From the NCBI GenBank assembly GCA_943788725.1, contig CALSRJ010000001.1:1-64000 (forward strand): a stretch of 64,000 nucleotides of DNA, given 5' to 3'. The position numbers and the translations under genes are program-made. The notes beneath the pieces were generated by a model that saw only the letters and a program-made list of their open reading frames with translations, ran no database searches and was not told the origin of the DNA. This DNA comes from an uncultured Flavobacteriales bacterium (GTDB lineage Bacteria; Bacteroidota; Bacteroidia; Flavobacteriales_G; Salibacteraceae). Below are positions 1 through 8,759 of the stretch, one piece after another. Numbering within the stretch: position 1 is the stretch's first letter; each line of letters starts with the position of its first letter.

Positions 1-530
1 CGCGTAAAGGTCAACAGATAAGCGTTGTTGTAATGCGAGAAGAGCAAGAAGTGAAACTCGACGTGGCCGTTTCTGATGGAGGAAGGATTGGCATCGCAAT
101 GGCACCCGCTACTTCATTCATTCAGACGGAGACCTATAAGTACGGCTTCTGGCAAGCCATTCCTGCAGGCGTTCAAGAGACGGGTAACATCCTAGGAAGC
201 TACATCACCAGCATGAAGTTGGTCTTCACCAAAGAAGGCGCTTCCCAAATAGGCGGATTCGGCGCCATCGGAGGCCTTTTCCCAGCTACTTGGGACTGGC
301 AAACCTTCTGGAGCATGACTGCCTTCCTATCGTTGATCCTCGCCTTCATGAACATCCTACCCATCCCAGCATTAGATGGTGGACATGTGATGTTCTTACT
401 CTACGAGATCATAACCGGCCGGAAGCCAGGGGATAAGTTCCTCGAGTACGCGCAGACCGTTGGTATGATTTTGCTCTTGGGATTGCTTCTGTTTGCGAAT
501 GGAAACGACATCCTGCGGGCTTTTCGATAG
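1..530 (+). CDS. rseP: RIP zinc metalloprotease RseP, C-terminal part (5' end outside window)
   Basis: The frame is open from base 3, so the gene starts before the window; the ATG at 33 is internal. The product is the C-terminal part of a site-2 (intramembrane) protease, which in the family cleaves membrane-anchored anti-sigma factors and other single-pass proteins. What is visible is a conserved LDGGH motif (bases 372-386, the third zinc-ligand region of S2P proteases), flanked by hydrophobic segments and a short final membrane helix ending FANGNDILRAFR. The HExxH motif and PDZ domain would be upstream and are not seen. The family assignment is confident; substrate is unknown. A heptad tandem repeat begins 12 bases after the stop codon. 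Confidence 0.93.
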   Translation, partial: RKGQQISVVVMREEQEVKLDVAVSDGGRIGIAMAPATSFIQTETYKYGFWQAIPAGVQETGNILGSYITSMKLVFTKEGASQIGGFGAIGGLFPATWDWQTFWSMTAFLSLILAFMNILPIPALDGGHVMFLLYEIITGRKPGDKFLEYAQTVGMILLLGLLLFANGNDILRAFR

Positions 531-542
531 TTTTTTTTGGGG

Positions 543-598
543 AGGCGCTAGGCGCTAGGAGCTAGGAGCTAGGGGCTAGGGGCTAGGGGCTAGGGAGA
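543..598. repeat. Heptanucleotide tandem repeat (AGGNGCT)n
   Basis: Seven head-to-tail 7-base units (AGGCGCT twice, AGGAGCT twice, AGGGGCT three times) at 543-591 with a degenerate eighth unit. The unit drifts stepwise from left to right. It lies directly behind rseP and resembles the heptad array behind the 7TM-HD gene at 5127-5182. These resemble the short tandemly repeated repetitive (STRR) sequences described in other bacteria; function unknown. Confidence 0.9.
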
Positions 599-675
599 CT
601 CCTCTTAAGATGTAAGTTCGAGTGTCACGCCAACGGCGTGATGTATCGACAACACGCCCAAAGTTGACGTTGAGA

Positions 676-1090
676 TTAAATTTCCACTAGCCAAGCCACC
701 GCTGCCCGCTCACTGTTGAACGTCTTGAACTTGGTGTTCTTGTCCATGTTCAAACGCTCGTAGAGCTTGGTTAGGGTCAAGGAAAGGGAGTTTTTGGTGA
801 AGACCGCAGCGCGCACCGAATTGAATCTCGCGGTGCCCTTTTTCATCTCCTTGGAGAAAAACAGGAGGTCCTTCATTTTTAGGGAGCTGCCCACACCCTC
901 TGCATGGTGCAAGACGAGCAAGTTTTTCTGGCAGACGATCATCTAATCTTATGTGGTCTATGAATCGATGGATATCCGCGGATTCGACAAGACCACTGTA
1001 GTCCATCTTTAGGATTCCGGTCTCTTCATCGAATCGGATGTTGACCATGGTTTGTCGATTAACAGGTTTTGCGGTTACGGGTGCGTTCAT
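676..1090 (-). pseudogene. STAS/SpoIIAA-like small protein, disrupted by a one-base frameshift
   Basis: Two minus-strand frames join into one coherent protein of about 137 residues. The N-terminal part (MNAPVTAK... to RLPEK) runs to about 923-927, and the C-terminal part (NLLVLHHAEGVG... to AAVAWLVEI) continues in another frame. Adding one A to the five-A run (T run 923-927 on the plus strand) restores a single frame. The pattern (FDEETGILKMDYSG near the start, VRAAVFTKN later, FNSERAAVAWL at the end) resembles STAS/SEC14-like proteins common in Bacteroidetes, whose role is unknown. The start is uncertain: ATG at 1090, TTG at 1099 (better spaced from an AGGAGG at about 1111-1116), or an internal ATG at 1048. 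The break may be a homopolymer sequencing error rather than real inactivation. Confidence 0.65.
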
Positions 1091-1274
1091 CTTTTGCAAA
1101 GAATAAGCGCCTCCTATTTAGAACGCAATAAGACGAAAAGGGTTCGCTTGAATCGCAAGGTTATGGAATTATTCGACATGATTCAAGCCTTAATTGCCAA
1201 ACGCTTAGAAAGCAGAACAGGCGCTCGAAGCGCCTGATTGCAGTGGTTGATAGCATTGATTCATACTCAACTCA
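1091..1274. other. Intergenic stretch with an 8-bp perfect hairpin
   Basis: No gene is supported here; the open frames are short and uncoupled to any start signal. The one structure is a perfect inverted repeat, CAGGCGCT-CGA-AGCGCCTG, at 1218-1236. No T run follows it on either strand, so it is not a convincing intrinsic terminator. Confidence 0.4.
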
Positions 1275-1487
1275 TTAGAATTGAATCTTGTACGCAAGTA
1301 CAGGAAGGATGCCTACTTGGTTGCTTGCCTCGATTTGATCTGTCTCTGGATTGTAGTAGTCGTACCAAGGATTCTCGCGGTTGATGCAATTCTGCACGTC
1401 CAGCTTGATGAGATGAGATGCCTTCTTGCCGTTGATGCGGTAGGTCAACTGAACGTCTGGACGAAGGTAGTCTGGGTTGGTATACAA
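1275..1487 (-). pseudogene. C-terminal remnant of a TonB-dependent outer-membrane receptor
   Basis: About 70 residues (PDYLRPDVQLTYRIN ... GILPVLAYKIQF, then stop) look like the last beta-strands of a TonB-dependent receptor, including the terminal aromatic residue (Phe) typical of outer-membrane barrels. No barrel, plug or signal peptide is found upstream in any frame: within about 150 bases the sequence becomes repeats and the thiolase terminator. The fragment is therefore most likely the tail of a deleted gene. The apparent start in the open frame is not a genuine start. Confidence 0.55.
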
Positions 1488-1538
1488 ATGTAAAAGACTG
1501 ACTCAACCTTGTGGAGGACCGTGTTAAATTCAACTGCG

Positions 1539-1556
1539 CTGCAATTGCAACTTCAA
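1539..1556 (-). repeat. Short hexanucleotide repeat (TTGNAG family)
   Basis: Read on the minus strand: TTGAAG, TTGCAA, TTGCAG, three consecutive 6-base units. The same unit family occurs at 2994-3023 and 8707-8724. Weak on its own; listed because of the recurrence. Confidence 0.4.
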
Positions 1557-1584
1557 TTTTGGGTTTGACCTGACTTTAGCGCAT

Positions 1585-1613
1585 AAAAAAAAAAGGCGCC
1601 CTGAGACGCCTTT
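1585..1613 (-). terminator. Intrinsic terminator of the thiolase gene
   Basis: On the minus strand an AAAGGCG...CGCCTTT stem with an 8-base loop runs into ten T residues. It lies 23 bases after the thiolase stop codon. Confidence 0.85.
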
Positions 1614-1635
1614 CCTTGTGTTTAGTGACTTGCTT

Positions 1636-2814
<1,179 letters not shown>

Positions 2815-2855
2815 CTTCTTCTATGTTGTGTTTGTGATACTTCCATTTGTGGCTG

Positions 2856-2863
2856 CAAATGTA
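2856..2863 (-). promoter_or_regulatory. Candidate promoter -7 box for the thiolase gene
   Basis: TACATTTG on the minus strand matches the Bacteroidetes -7 consensus TAnnTTTG exactly, 42 bases before the thiolase ATG. No TTG is found at the expected -33 spacing, so the call rests on one box. Confidence 0.5.
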
Positions 2864-2883
2864 GGAAATAGGTCTAGGGTAGT

Positions 2884-2918
2884 GGCTATCGGCTGTTAGC
2901 CTTCAGCTGTGAGATAAG
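2884..2918. repeat. Degenerate heptad repeat
   Basis: Five successive 7-base units, GGCTATC, GGCTGTT, AGCCTTC, AGCTGTG, AGATAAG, share a GCT-like core. They look like an eroded version of the heptad arrays at 543-598 and 5127-5182. Confidence 0.35.
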
Positions 2919-2993
2919 AGGCGCAAAGGCAATAAAGATTCTTCAATTGTCTGTTCGTGGAATCATGCCCAAGCCGCAATCGAATCAATAACA

Positions 2994-3023
2994 AGTTGAA
3001 GTTGCAGTTGAGATTGCAGTTGA
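2994..3023 (+). repeat. Hexanucleotide tandem repeat (AGTTGA/AGTTGC)
   Basis: Five 6-base units: AGTTGA, AGTTGC, AGTTGA, GATTGC, AGTTGA. In the other register they are TTGAAG/TTGCAG, the unit family also found at 1539-1556 and 8707-8724. They lie in the 265-base gap between the thiolase and the 7TM-HD gene, which holds no gene. Confidence 0.7.
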
Positions 3024-3079
3024 AACAACAACTTCCTCAACCCCTTCGGTGAAACGACAGAATCTTACATTCGTTTCCT

Positions 3080-5122
3080 GTGAATTACTCTTGGAAAGAC
3101 CGCATACGGAATTACGCTTTGATTCAGCGCTCATTGGCATACCTGCTGACGTTGTTGGTGGTGTTTCTCTTCTTTCCTAAAGAGGACCTGTTCAAGTTTG
3201 AGTACCAACTCAACCGCCCTTGGAAGCACGATAAGTTGATTGCACCTTTTGATCTTGGCATTCGAAAGACCGACGAGCAAATTACCGATGAGCAAGCTGA
3301 ATTGGCCTCGGCTCAGCCACCCGTGTTTTCAATTTCTCTGACGTCAGAGCAGTCTATCCTTACGCGCATGGACGATGCTTGGGAGGTAAGCACCGACAGC
3401 GCATTGACGTGTGATTCTCTGCGTGCAAGCAGCATGCAGTTTGTAGCTGATGTCTTAAAGCGTGGTGTGATTCAGCAAGGACCTACTACCAAAGAGCTTA
3501 CGCCTCACGATGGCATCATGATCGATCGGGGTGGGACGGTGCAGCAAATGGACTATGGAGATGCCTTTTTGCTTACCGAAGTCATGGACTCCATGCAGGT
3601 ATTGATCGACTCACTGCCGGACGGGCCTTGCAAGACAGCATTTGCCGATATCATTCGCGATAACATTGCCTCGAATGCCATCTACAACGATAGCCTGACT
3701 CAAAAATTGATCAAAGGCAGCTACGAAGGAATCCTGACCATTGAAGGAAAGATCAATCGCGGGCAAGAGATCATCGACCGAGGTGAGATCATCAATGACC
3801 AGCGCTACAAAGCCCTGGAAAGTCTCAAAAAGGAATACGCCGAGCGCACGATTTCAAAGACCGGTTTTCGGTGGTCGTTGGTAGGGGAGATGGCCATCGT
3901 GGGTTTACTCCTTGGCCTATTGGTGCTATTCATCTACCTCAACCAAGAGAAACTGTTCAACGACCCGCGTCCGATTACCCTTGCCTTGTCCCTTGTGGCC
4001 ATCGCTTTTGCGGTGACTTCGCTGGCTCAGACTAGCAATGCGGCGAGCGTGTACATCATTCCTATCGGCATTGCACCTTTGCTTTTGCGGATGTTTTTCG
4101 ATTTCCGCGTTTCCCTGTTCAGCTTCATCATTTTGGTGCTGATGGTGGCCTTGTTTGCTTCAAATCCCTTGGAGTTTATCTTGGTGCAATTAAGTGCCAT
4201 TTCCTTTGCCACCCTCTATCAGTCTTCTTCCACCAAGCGTTCGCGCATGTTGGGTACGGCCGCTTTGGTATTCATCGGTTATTCGGTCATCTACATGGCC
4301 ATCAGTCTTGCCCAGAACGGCTCCCTCAGCGGCATTCAGACTGAGAATTTCGGATGGTTCGCCATCAATGGTTTGCTCTGTACCATGGTGTTTCCATTGA
4401 TTTATGTGGTAGAAAAGGTGTTCGGCTTCATCTCCGAGACGACGTTGCTCGAATTGTCAGACAGCAACCAACCGCTCTTAAAAGAGCTCGCGGTGAAGGC
4501 ACCAGGCACCTTTCAGCACTCCATGCAAGTCGCAAACTTAGCAGAGAAGGTGGCGTCTAAGATTGGGGGTAACGCAGTACTGCTCCGCACAGCGGCGATG
4601 TACCATGACATTGGTAAGATGAACGAACCCCAATTCTTCATCGAGAATCAATTGCCAGAGAACAACCCACACGACGACTTAGAACCGGAAGAAAGTGCTT
4701 TGATCATCATTGGGCATGTATCGCTCGGGATAGAAAAGGCACGGGAACATAATCTTCCCATAGACGTCATCCAATTCATTCGCACCCATCACGGTACGAG
4801 CACGGTTCGGTTCTTTTTAAAGAAAGCACGCGAGCGGGATCCAGAGATCGATCCATTGCGTTTCACGTATCCCGGTCCTCGACCCAACACTAAGGAACAA
4901 GCCATTCTGATGATGGCGGATTCGGTAGAGGCTGCTTCTAGGAGCCTGAAACAATACGACCGAAAGACCTTGGATGGGTTGGTAGATCGCATCGTCGACT
5001 TCCAGCGTTCGGAAGGGCAATTCGAAGAGGCGCCGATCACGTTCCGCGACATTACTGAAGCCAAGGCCGTGCTCAAAGCAGCACTCAAAGGCATATTTCA
5101 TCAACGCATCAGCTACGACTAG
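3080..5122 (+). CDS. 7TM-HD membrane phosphohydrolase (PgpH-like)
   Basis: A 680-residue membrane protein with the 7TMR-HDED/7TM/HD layout. There is an N-terminal helix (about 15-35) and an extracytoplasmic region to about residue 265. A block of about seven membrane helices follows (about 268-460), then a C-terminal HD hydrolase domain with HSMQVANLAE, the metal-binding HDIGK (about residue 510) and a later THHG motif. The Listeria PgpH member of this family degrades the second messenger c-di-AMP, so that activity is the best guess, inferred from family only. The start is GTG at 3080, chosen because the charged N-terminus and first helix follow directly. The heptad array begins 5 bases after the stop. 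Confidence 0.88.
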   Translation: MNYSWKDRIRNYALIQRSLAYLLTLLVVFLFFPKEDLFKFEYQLNRPWKHDKLIAPFDLGIRKTDEQITDEQAELASAQPPVFSISLTSEQSILTRMDDAWEVSTDSALTCDSLRASSMQFVADVLKRGVIQQGPTTKELTPHDGIMIDRGGTVQQMDYGDAFLLTEVMDSMQVLIDSLPDGPCKTAFADIIRDNIASNAIYNDSLTQKLIKGSYEGILTIEGKINRGQEIIDRGEIINDQRYKALESLKKEYAERTISKTGFRWSLVGEMAIVGLLLGLLVLFIYLNQEKLFNDPRPITLALSLVAIAFAVTSLAQTSNAASVYIIPIGIAPLLLRMFFDFRVSLFSFIILVLMVALFASNPLEFILVQLSAISFATLYQSSSTKRSRMLGTAALVFIGYSVIYMAISLAQNGSLSGIQTENFGWFAINGLLCTMVFPLIYVVEKVFGFISETTLLELSDSNQPLLKELAVKAPGTFQHSMQVANLAEKVASKIGGNAVLLRTAAMYHDIGKMNEPQFFIENQLPENNPHDDLEPEESALIIIGHVSLGIEKAREHNLPIDVIQFIRTHHGTSTVRFFLKKARERDPEIDPLRFTYPGPRPNTKEQAILMMADSVEAASRSLKQYDRKTLDGLVDRIVDFQRSEGQFEEAPITFRDITEAKAVLKAALKGIFHQRISYD

Positions 5123-5126
5123 AGTT

Positions 5127-5182
5127 GGCAGTCGGCAGTCGGCAGTCGGCAGTCGACAGTGCGCAGTGCGCAGTGCGTAGTG
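5127..5182. repeat. Heptanucleotide tandem repeat (GGCAGTC)n
   Basis: Eight consecutive 7-base units: GGCAGTC four times, then GACAGTG, CGCAGTG twice and CGTAGTG, all with an nnnAGTn core. It starts 5 bases after the 7TM-HD stop codon, in the same position relative to its gene as the array behind rseP. From here to 5381 no gene is supported; the only other structure is a strong GC hairpin (CCTCGCC-AC-GGCGAGG, about 5276-5291). Confidence 0.9.
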
Positions 5183-5381
5183 TGATTGCTCGTGCGCGCT
5201 GCTAACTGCGCCAGCGATAGCAGCGGCATCCTCTAAGGAGCGACGCGACGCAGGGATAGAGCGAATAGCGCGGTCCCTCGCCACGGCGAGGGAGGCGCCC
5301 AGATCACGTTTTCTATAAGAAAAATGGATCTACAAGCACCGAGGGTTGTCCGTTCGCGCCATATACCACTGCTTACTAACT

Positions 5382-5424
5382 AAAAAGAAGGCCCCGAGCT
5401 TCGATCGAAACCGAAGTCGGGGCC
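5382..5424 (-). terminator. Intrinsic terminator of rnpB
   Basis: On the minus strand, GGCCCCGA pairs with TCGGGGCC around an inner CTTCGGTTTCGATCGAAG segment that is itself partly self-complementary. The T-rich tract TTCTTTTTA follows. It begins 8 bases after the mapped 3' end of RNase P RNA. Confidence 0.85.
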
Positions 5425-5431
5425 ATATGTC

Positions 5432-5796
5432 CCAGATCTGTAAGCCGGATTCTGTGTCCTCCGTCAGAAACGAAGGGCTCCTGCCATTTATCTACGCGAC
5501 CTACCCTCCTGGGCTTCGTCAGACGAATCGAGCGAGCAGCCCTCAAACCCAGGTTTACATGGTCTTGCAGCCCGAAAGGTTTACCCAATGTGCCGTTACC
5601 GACACAGCGCGTGAGCTCTTACCTCACGTTTTCACACTTACCTGCTCTCGCCGAAACGAGAACATAGGCGTATTGTTCTCTGTGGCACTTTCTGATAACC
5701 CCGAAGGATCACCCCCGCTTTCACAGGGTGCGGTGCTCTAAGCTGTCCGGACTTTCCTCCATCTCGCCGAAACGAGACAGCGACAGAACGATCTGG
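5432..5796 (-). ncRNA. rnpB: RNase P RNA (bacterial type A-like)
   Basis: This is the catalytic RNA that removes 5' leaders from tRNA precursors. On the minus strand the near-universal 5' core GAGGAAAGTCCGGAC is at about 5744-5760 and the 3' core ACAGAATCCGGCTTA at about 5441-5455. The internal AGAAAGTGCCACAGA core lies between them. Helix P1 is visible as CCAGATC at the 5' end pairing with GATCTGG at the 3' end, which sets the boundaries at 5796 and 5432 (365 nt, within the usual range). A -7 promoter box lies just upstream and an intrinsic terminator just downstream. The plus-strand open frame across this region is spurious. Confidence 0.96.
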
Positions 5797-5800
5797 AGTG

Positions 5801-5808
5801 CAAATGTA
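5801..5808 (-). promoter_or_regulatory. Promoter -7 box of rnpB
   Basis: TACATTTG (minus strand) matches TAnnTTTG. Its end lies about 5 bases before the P1-defined 5' end of rnpB, the spacing expected between a -7 box and the first transcribed base. No good -33 TTG was found, and the region upstream is the 3' end of the Smr gene. Confidence 0.65.
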
Positions 5809-5815
5809 CTGCTAA

Positions 5816-6352
5816 TCAGCGGTGAATGATGACCTCCGTAGCCCCATAGCCATACGTGCGGTACGGTGCATCGTGGTACTCAATGTGGGTGAGTTGGTCG
5901 AGGTACTTGTGGATTTCGTGCTTCAATACACCTTCGCCTACTCCGTGTATCAGCACGATTTTCCCGAAGCGCTTGTCCACGGCTTCACGTACAAAGCTGC
6001 GGCACCGTCCCATCTGGTATTGGAGGATCTCGCCATTGCTCATGTTGGCGTAGTGGTCGAGCAATTCATGGATATGTAGGTCGAGTTCATAGACCGCTTG
6101 CGATGCGGGCTCCAACTCGCGCAGTTTATCACGTCCGTAGACTCGGTGAAGCTTGTCTTTTGCAGAGAGTTCTGCGTGGTCTTCCACGTCTGCGATCAGG
6201 TCATCGTGCTCCACTTTTACCAGTTGATTCGCGGTAAAGGGCAATTCCATACCATCGATCTCTACCATGGCCTCGTTGCCAGATAAAGAGCAAACAATGC
6301 CCTGGCCCGGGTCGTCGATCAAGCGGACGGTATCTCCAACCTTTAATTCCAT
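5816..6352 (-). CDS. Smr-domain protein (DUF2027/MutS2-like C-terminus)
   Basis: A 178-residue cytoplasmic protein. Residues 1-60 form a small beta-rich domain (KVGDTVRLIDDPGQGIV...). The rest holds a Smr domain, with the ELDLHIHELLDHY segment (DLH motif) and the LIHGVGEGVLKHEIHKYL segment (HGxG motif). Smr domains in MutS2 and relatives bind and nick nucleic acids, and some act on stalled ribosomes or mRNA, so a nucleic-acid role is inferred. The start at ATG 6352 is chosen over an upstream extension because the family begins MELKVGD and a good promoter sits just before it. It is divergent from the J-domain gene. Confidence 0.82.
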   Translation of the reverse strand: MELKVGDTVRLIDDPGQGIVCSLSGNEAMVEIDGMELPFTANQLVKVEHDDLIADVEDHAELSAKDKLHRVYGRDKLRELEPASQAVYELDLHIHELLDHYANMSNGEILQYQMGRCRSFVREAVDKRFGKIVLIHGVGEGVLKHEIHKYLDQLTHIEYHDAPYRTYGYGATEVIIHR

Positions 6353-6358
6353 TGCGGC

Positions 6359-6387
6359 CGAAATTACGAAAGCGAAAGCGCTTCCAA
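6359..6387 (-). promoter_or_regulatory. Promoter of the Smr-domain gene
   Basis: On the minus strand there is TTG (6385-6387), 18 bases of spacer, then TAATTTCG (6359-6366), a one-mismatch TAnnTTTG. The very short leader to the ATG at 6352 is typical of this phylum. Confidence 0.55.
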
Positions 6388-6410
6388 TCAAAGAACAACC
6401 ATTCAACTGC

Positions 6411-6418
6411 TATTTTCG
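6411..6418 (+). promoter_or_regulatory. Candidate -7 box of the J-domain gene
   Basis: TATTTTCG, one mismatch from TAnnTTTG, 12 bases before the ATG. The same octamer appears before the genes at 47261 (plus strand) and 55673 (minus strand), suggesting a local -7 variant. Confidence 0.4.
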
Positions 6419-6430
6419 TTTACTGAGTAG

Positions 6431-7270
6431 ATGCATCGCTTTGCAAAGGCATATGAGATCTTGGAGCTGACGCCTGACGCCTCCATGGAACAGGTTAAAA
6501 AGGCCTACCGTCGATTGGCGTTGCGTTATCACCCGGATCTAAATTCTGCCGCAGATGCACACGATCGATTTTTGCACGTGCAAAAGGCCTATGAGATCAT
6601 CCTAACGGTAGACAAGACCTGGAACGATGAGGACCTAAACGTTCAACGAAAGACGAAGATGTCTGCCCGCGAGCGCGACCGCAAAAAGATGTCCCGAGAG
6701 GAAGCACTTAGGAGGGGTAGGGAGACCGCTCGAAGGTTTGACGCGATACGAATGCAAAGGGATGCGCGACAATTTGCTCGTTTTAAGGCCTCCATTTACT
6801 ATCCATGGACCATGGCCATGAGTTATTTATCGCTCGTCATCTTCGCGTTGATTCTTGTGGATGCGTTCAGCGCCAATCAACTCCACGCGGGCTATGTGGT
6901 GGATAAGGAACCGATTGAAATCAATGCCTTAGGCCTTGAAATTACGCTTGGTTATAGCGTAAAATTGGCCAATGGAGACGAGGTAAGTATGGGCGTCGGT
7001 CCGGCGCTGCAGATCTCAAAAAACACCCACATCAGCCTGGCCGAAACAATGATCTTTCGAGACATTCCCACCATCCATGTGGTTAACGCAGATTTTAAGG
7101 CATTCGAAGTGAATGGATTCAATAAACCGCCCTACCTATTCTTCTTGTTGTTGATCGGAGTGCCTATCTTCATTCTGTGGGCAGACCAGCCCAGCGCGGT
7201 CTTCTATTCTGCGGGCGCTTATGCACGCTATGCCGTCCTCATCTTTATCCTGGGCTTCTTGATTTTTTAA
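6431..7270 (+). CDS. Membrane-anchored J-domain (DnaJ-like) protein
   Basis: 279 residues. A complete J domain fills residues 1-70 (AYEILELTPDASMEQVKKAY, then the diagnostic HPD in YHPDLN), followed by a charged helical stretch (about 75-120). Next come a membrane helix (about 130-150), a soluble beta-rich segment and two more hydrophobic helices at the C-terminus. J domains stimulate Hsp70 (DnaK) ATPase. Tethering suggests recruitment of DnaK to the membrane, but the client is unknown. There are no Gly/Phe or zinc-finger regions, so this is not DnaJ itself. Its last 4 bases overlap the convergent DUF819 gene. Confidence 0.85.
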   Translation: MHRFAKAYEILELTPDASMEQVKKAYRRLALRYHPDLNSAADAHDRFLHVQKAYEIILTVDKTWNDEDLNVQRKTKMSARERDRKKMSREEALRRGRETARRFDAIRMQRDARQFARFKASIYYPWTMAMSYLSLVIFALILVDAFSANQLHAGYVVDKEPIEINALGLEITLGYSVKLANGDEVSMGVGPALQISKNTHISLAETMIFRDIPTIHVVNADFKAFEVNGFNKPPYLFFLLLIGVPIFILWADQPSAVFYSAGAYARYAVLIFILGFLIF

Positions 7271-8655
7271 GGGGCCACGATCTGCATCAGCAATCCACAG
7301 ATGTAGGCTCCGTAGGTTCCTAAGGCATACCCCAATACGGCTAGCAATACTCCAACTGGCGCTAGGCTCGGATGAAAAGCAGCCGCAACCACCGGAGCAG
7401 AAGCTGCACCACCAATGTTGGCTTTGGAACCGACGGCCAAAAAGAAGAACGGAGCACGAATCATTTTAGCTACGATTACCAATAAGACTACGTGAATCGC
7501 CATCCATAGCAGTCCAACCAAGAAGATTGCCGGATTTGAGAAAATCTCCATTACGTTCATCTTCATCCCGATGGTCGCCACCAAGAAGTAAATGAATACG
7601 CCTCCGATCTTGGAGGCACCGGCTCCTTCGTAGTTCTTAAGTTTCGTGAAACTAGCTGCCAGCCCAAAGGTTGTCGCCAATACGATGAGCCAAAAGAACT
7701 TAGAGTCCAAACTGAATTTCTTGAGACTGGGGACGTGCTCAGCAATGTAGGGTGCGATGTAATCGGCGATTAAATGTGATGCCCCGGTCGCCACGAACGC
7801 GATTCCCAACACGATGAAGAGGTCGGTCATGCTTGGTATACGGGTAATGCGTTGACTGAATTCGTGCATCTTGTTTTTGAGGTTTTCGACGCTGGAGGCG
7901 TTAGCCTTGAAGAAGCGATCAATGGCATCTGATTTACCGACGCCAAACAACAAGAACGCCATCCAGACTTCCGCTACGATTACGTCAACGGTAATCATGA
8001 CGGAGTAGAGCTTAGACGAAGGTTGAAAGACCTCAAACATGGCCGCCTGATTCGCTCCCCCGCCAATCCAACTCCCTGCGATGGTGGTCATTCCGCGCCA
8101 AACGGCTTCTGGTCCGGCACCGCCCACAACATCCGGTGCGATGAAGGAAAAGGCAAGAATGGCAAGCGGACCGCCGATCACGACGCCCAGTGTTCCAGTG
8201 ATGAACATCACCAAGGCTTTTGGTCCCAACTTGATTAATTCGGGAATGCTGATGCTCAGCGTGAGGAGTACCAAACTCGCCGGCAAAAAGTAACGAGACG
8301 CAGCGAAGTAAAGCATCGATTCGCGCTTGAATGAACCTAGGTCATCTATGTCCAATCCTAGCGCAGTTATTCCGGCTTCCAAGTCCTTTGCATTCCAGTC
8401 AGCTGGAAGCGCATGCCCTAAAGCAGTGAGGTGGTCAGCCAGTGAAGAGAGATCGTACCAACTCGGAGCAATGATTCCCAAAGAAGTGAATACGCTCGGT
8501 AAAAAGTAGCAAAGCAGCAAAGCGGGAATGTAGGTATAGAACTTCCCCCAGATCCCTTCTTTGATCGAATTCGTGTAGAAAATAACGCCCAATAACCCAA
8601 GGAGAATCCCCAGAACGGAAGCGTCGTTTGTAATCAGCGGCTCGTGAATGTGCAT
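7267..8655 (-). CDS. DUF819 family integral membrane protein
   Basis: 462 residues with many hydrophobic helices spread along the whole length, beginning MHIHEPLITNDASVLGILLG. The glycine-rich segments (SWIGGGANQAAMFEVF in the middle, ANIGGAASAPVVAAAF near the end) are typical of DUF819 (YjcL-like) proteins. These resemble secondary transporters with an inverted repeat; substrate is not known. Nothing in the neighbourhood suggests one. The gene has its own upstream region containing a hexamer repeat. Confidence 0.8.
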   Translation of the reverse strand: MHIHEPLITNDASVLGILLGLLGVIFYTNSIKEGIWGKFYTYIPALLLCYFLPSVFTSLGIIAPSWYDLSSLADHLTALGHALPADWNAKDLEAGITALGLDIDDLGSFKRESMLYFAASRYFLPASLVLLTLSISIPELIKLGPKALVMFITGTLGVVIGGPLAILAFSFIAPDVVGGAGPEAVWRGMTTIAGSWIGGGANQAAMFEVFQPSSKLYSVMITVDVIVAEVWMAFLLFGVGKSDAIDRFFKANASSVENLKNKMHEFSQRITRIPSMTDLFIVLGIAFVATGASHLIADYIAPYIAEHVPSLKKFSLDSKFFWLIVLATTFGLAASFTKLKNYEGAGASKIGGVFIYFLVATIGMKMNVMEIFSNPAIFLVGLLWMAIHVVLLVIVAKMIRAPFFFLAVGSKANIGGAASAPVVAAAFHPSLAPVGVLLAVLGYALGTYGAYICGLLMQIVAP

Positions 8656-8706
8656 AGGGCCGCAATATTAGGGAATAGTTGATTAGCTGTTGAGAATGAC
8701 AATTTT

Positions 8707-8724
8707 AACCTCAACCTCAACTTC
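8707..8724 (-). repeat. Hexanucleotide repeat (TTGAGG/TTGAAG)
   Basis: AACCTC, AACCTC, AACTTC on the plus strand, i.e. TTGAAG-TTGAGG-TTGAGG in the minus-strand register, is the same unit family as at 1539-1556 and 2994-3023. It lies in the short gap between tryptophan dioxygenase and DUF819. Confidence 0.55.
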
Positions 8725-8759
8725 AATGAGCTATTGAGCTGATGTGCTAATGGACAACG

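Noticed and set aside
543-598. CRISPR array
   Set aside because: Units are 7 bases with no spacers.
3080-5122. Canonical metal-independent membrane sensor kinase
   Set aside because: The HDIGK motif and helix arrangement fit a 7TM-HD phosphohydrolase; no kinase core is present.
4817-5284. Minus-strand open frame over the end of the 7TM-HD gene
   Set aside because: It lies antisense to a strongly conserved gene and reads through the heptad repeat.
5346-5741. Plus-strand open frame of 131 codons
   Set aside because: It is the antisense strand of RNase P RNA; codon content follows the RNA helices, not a protein.
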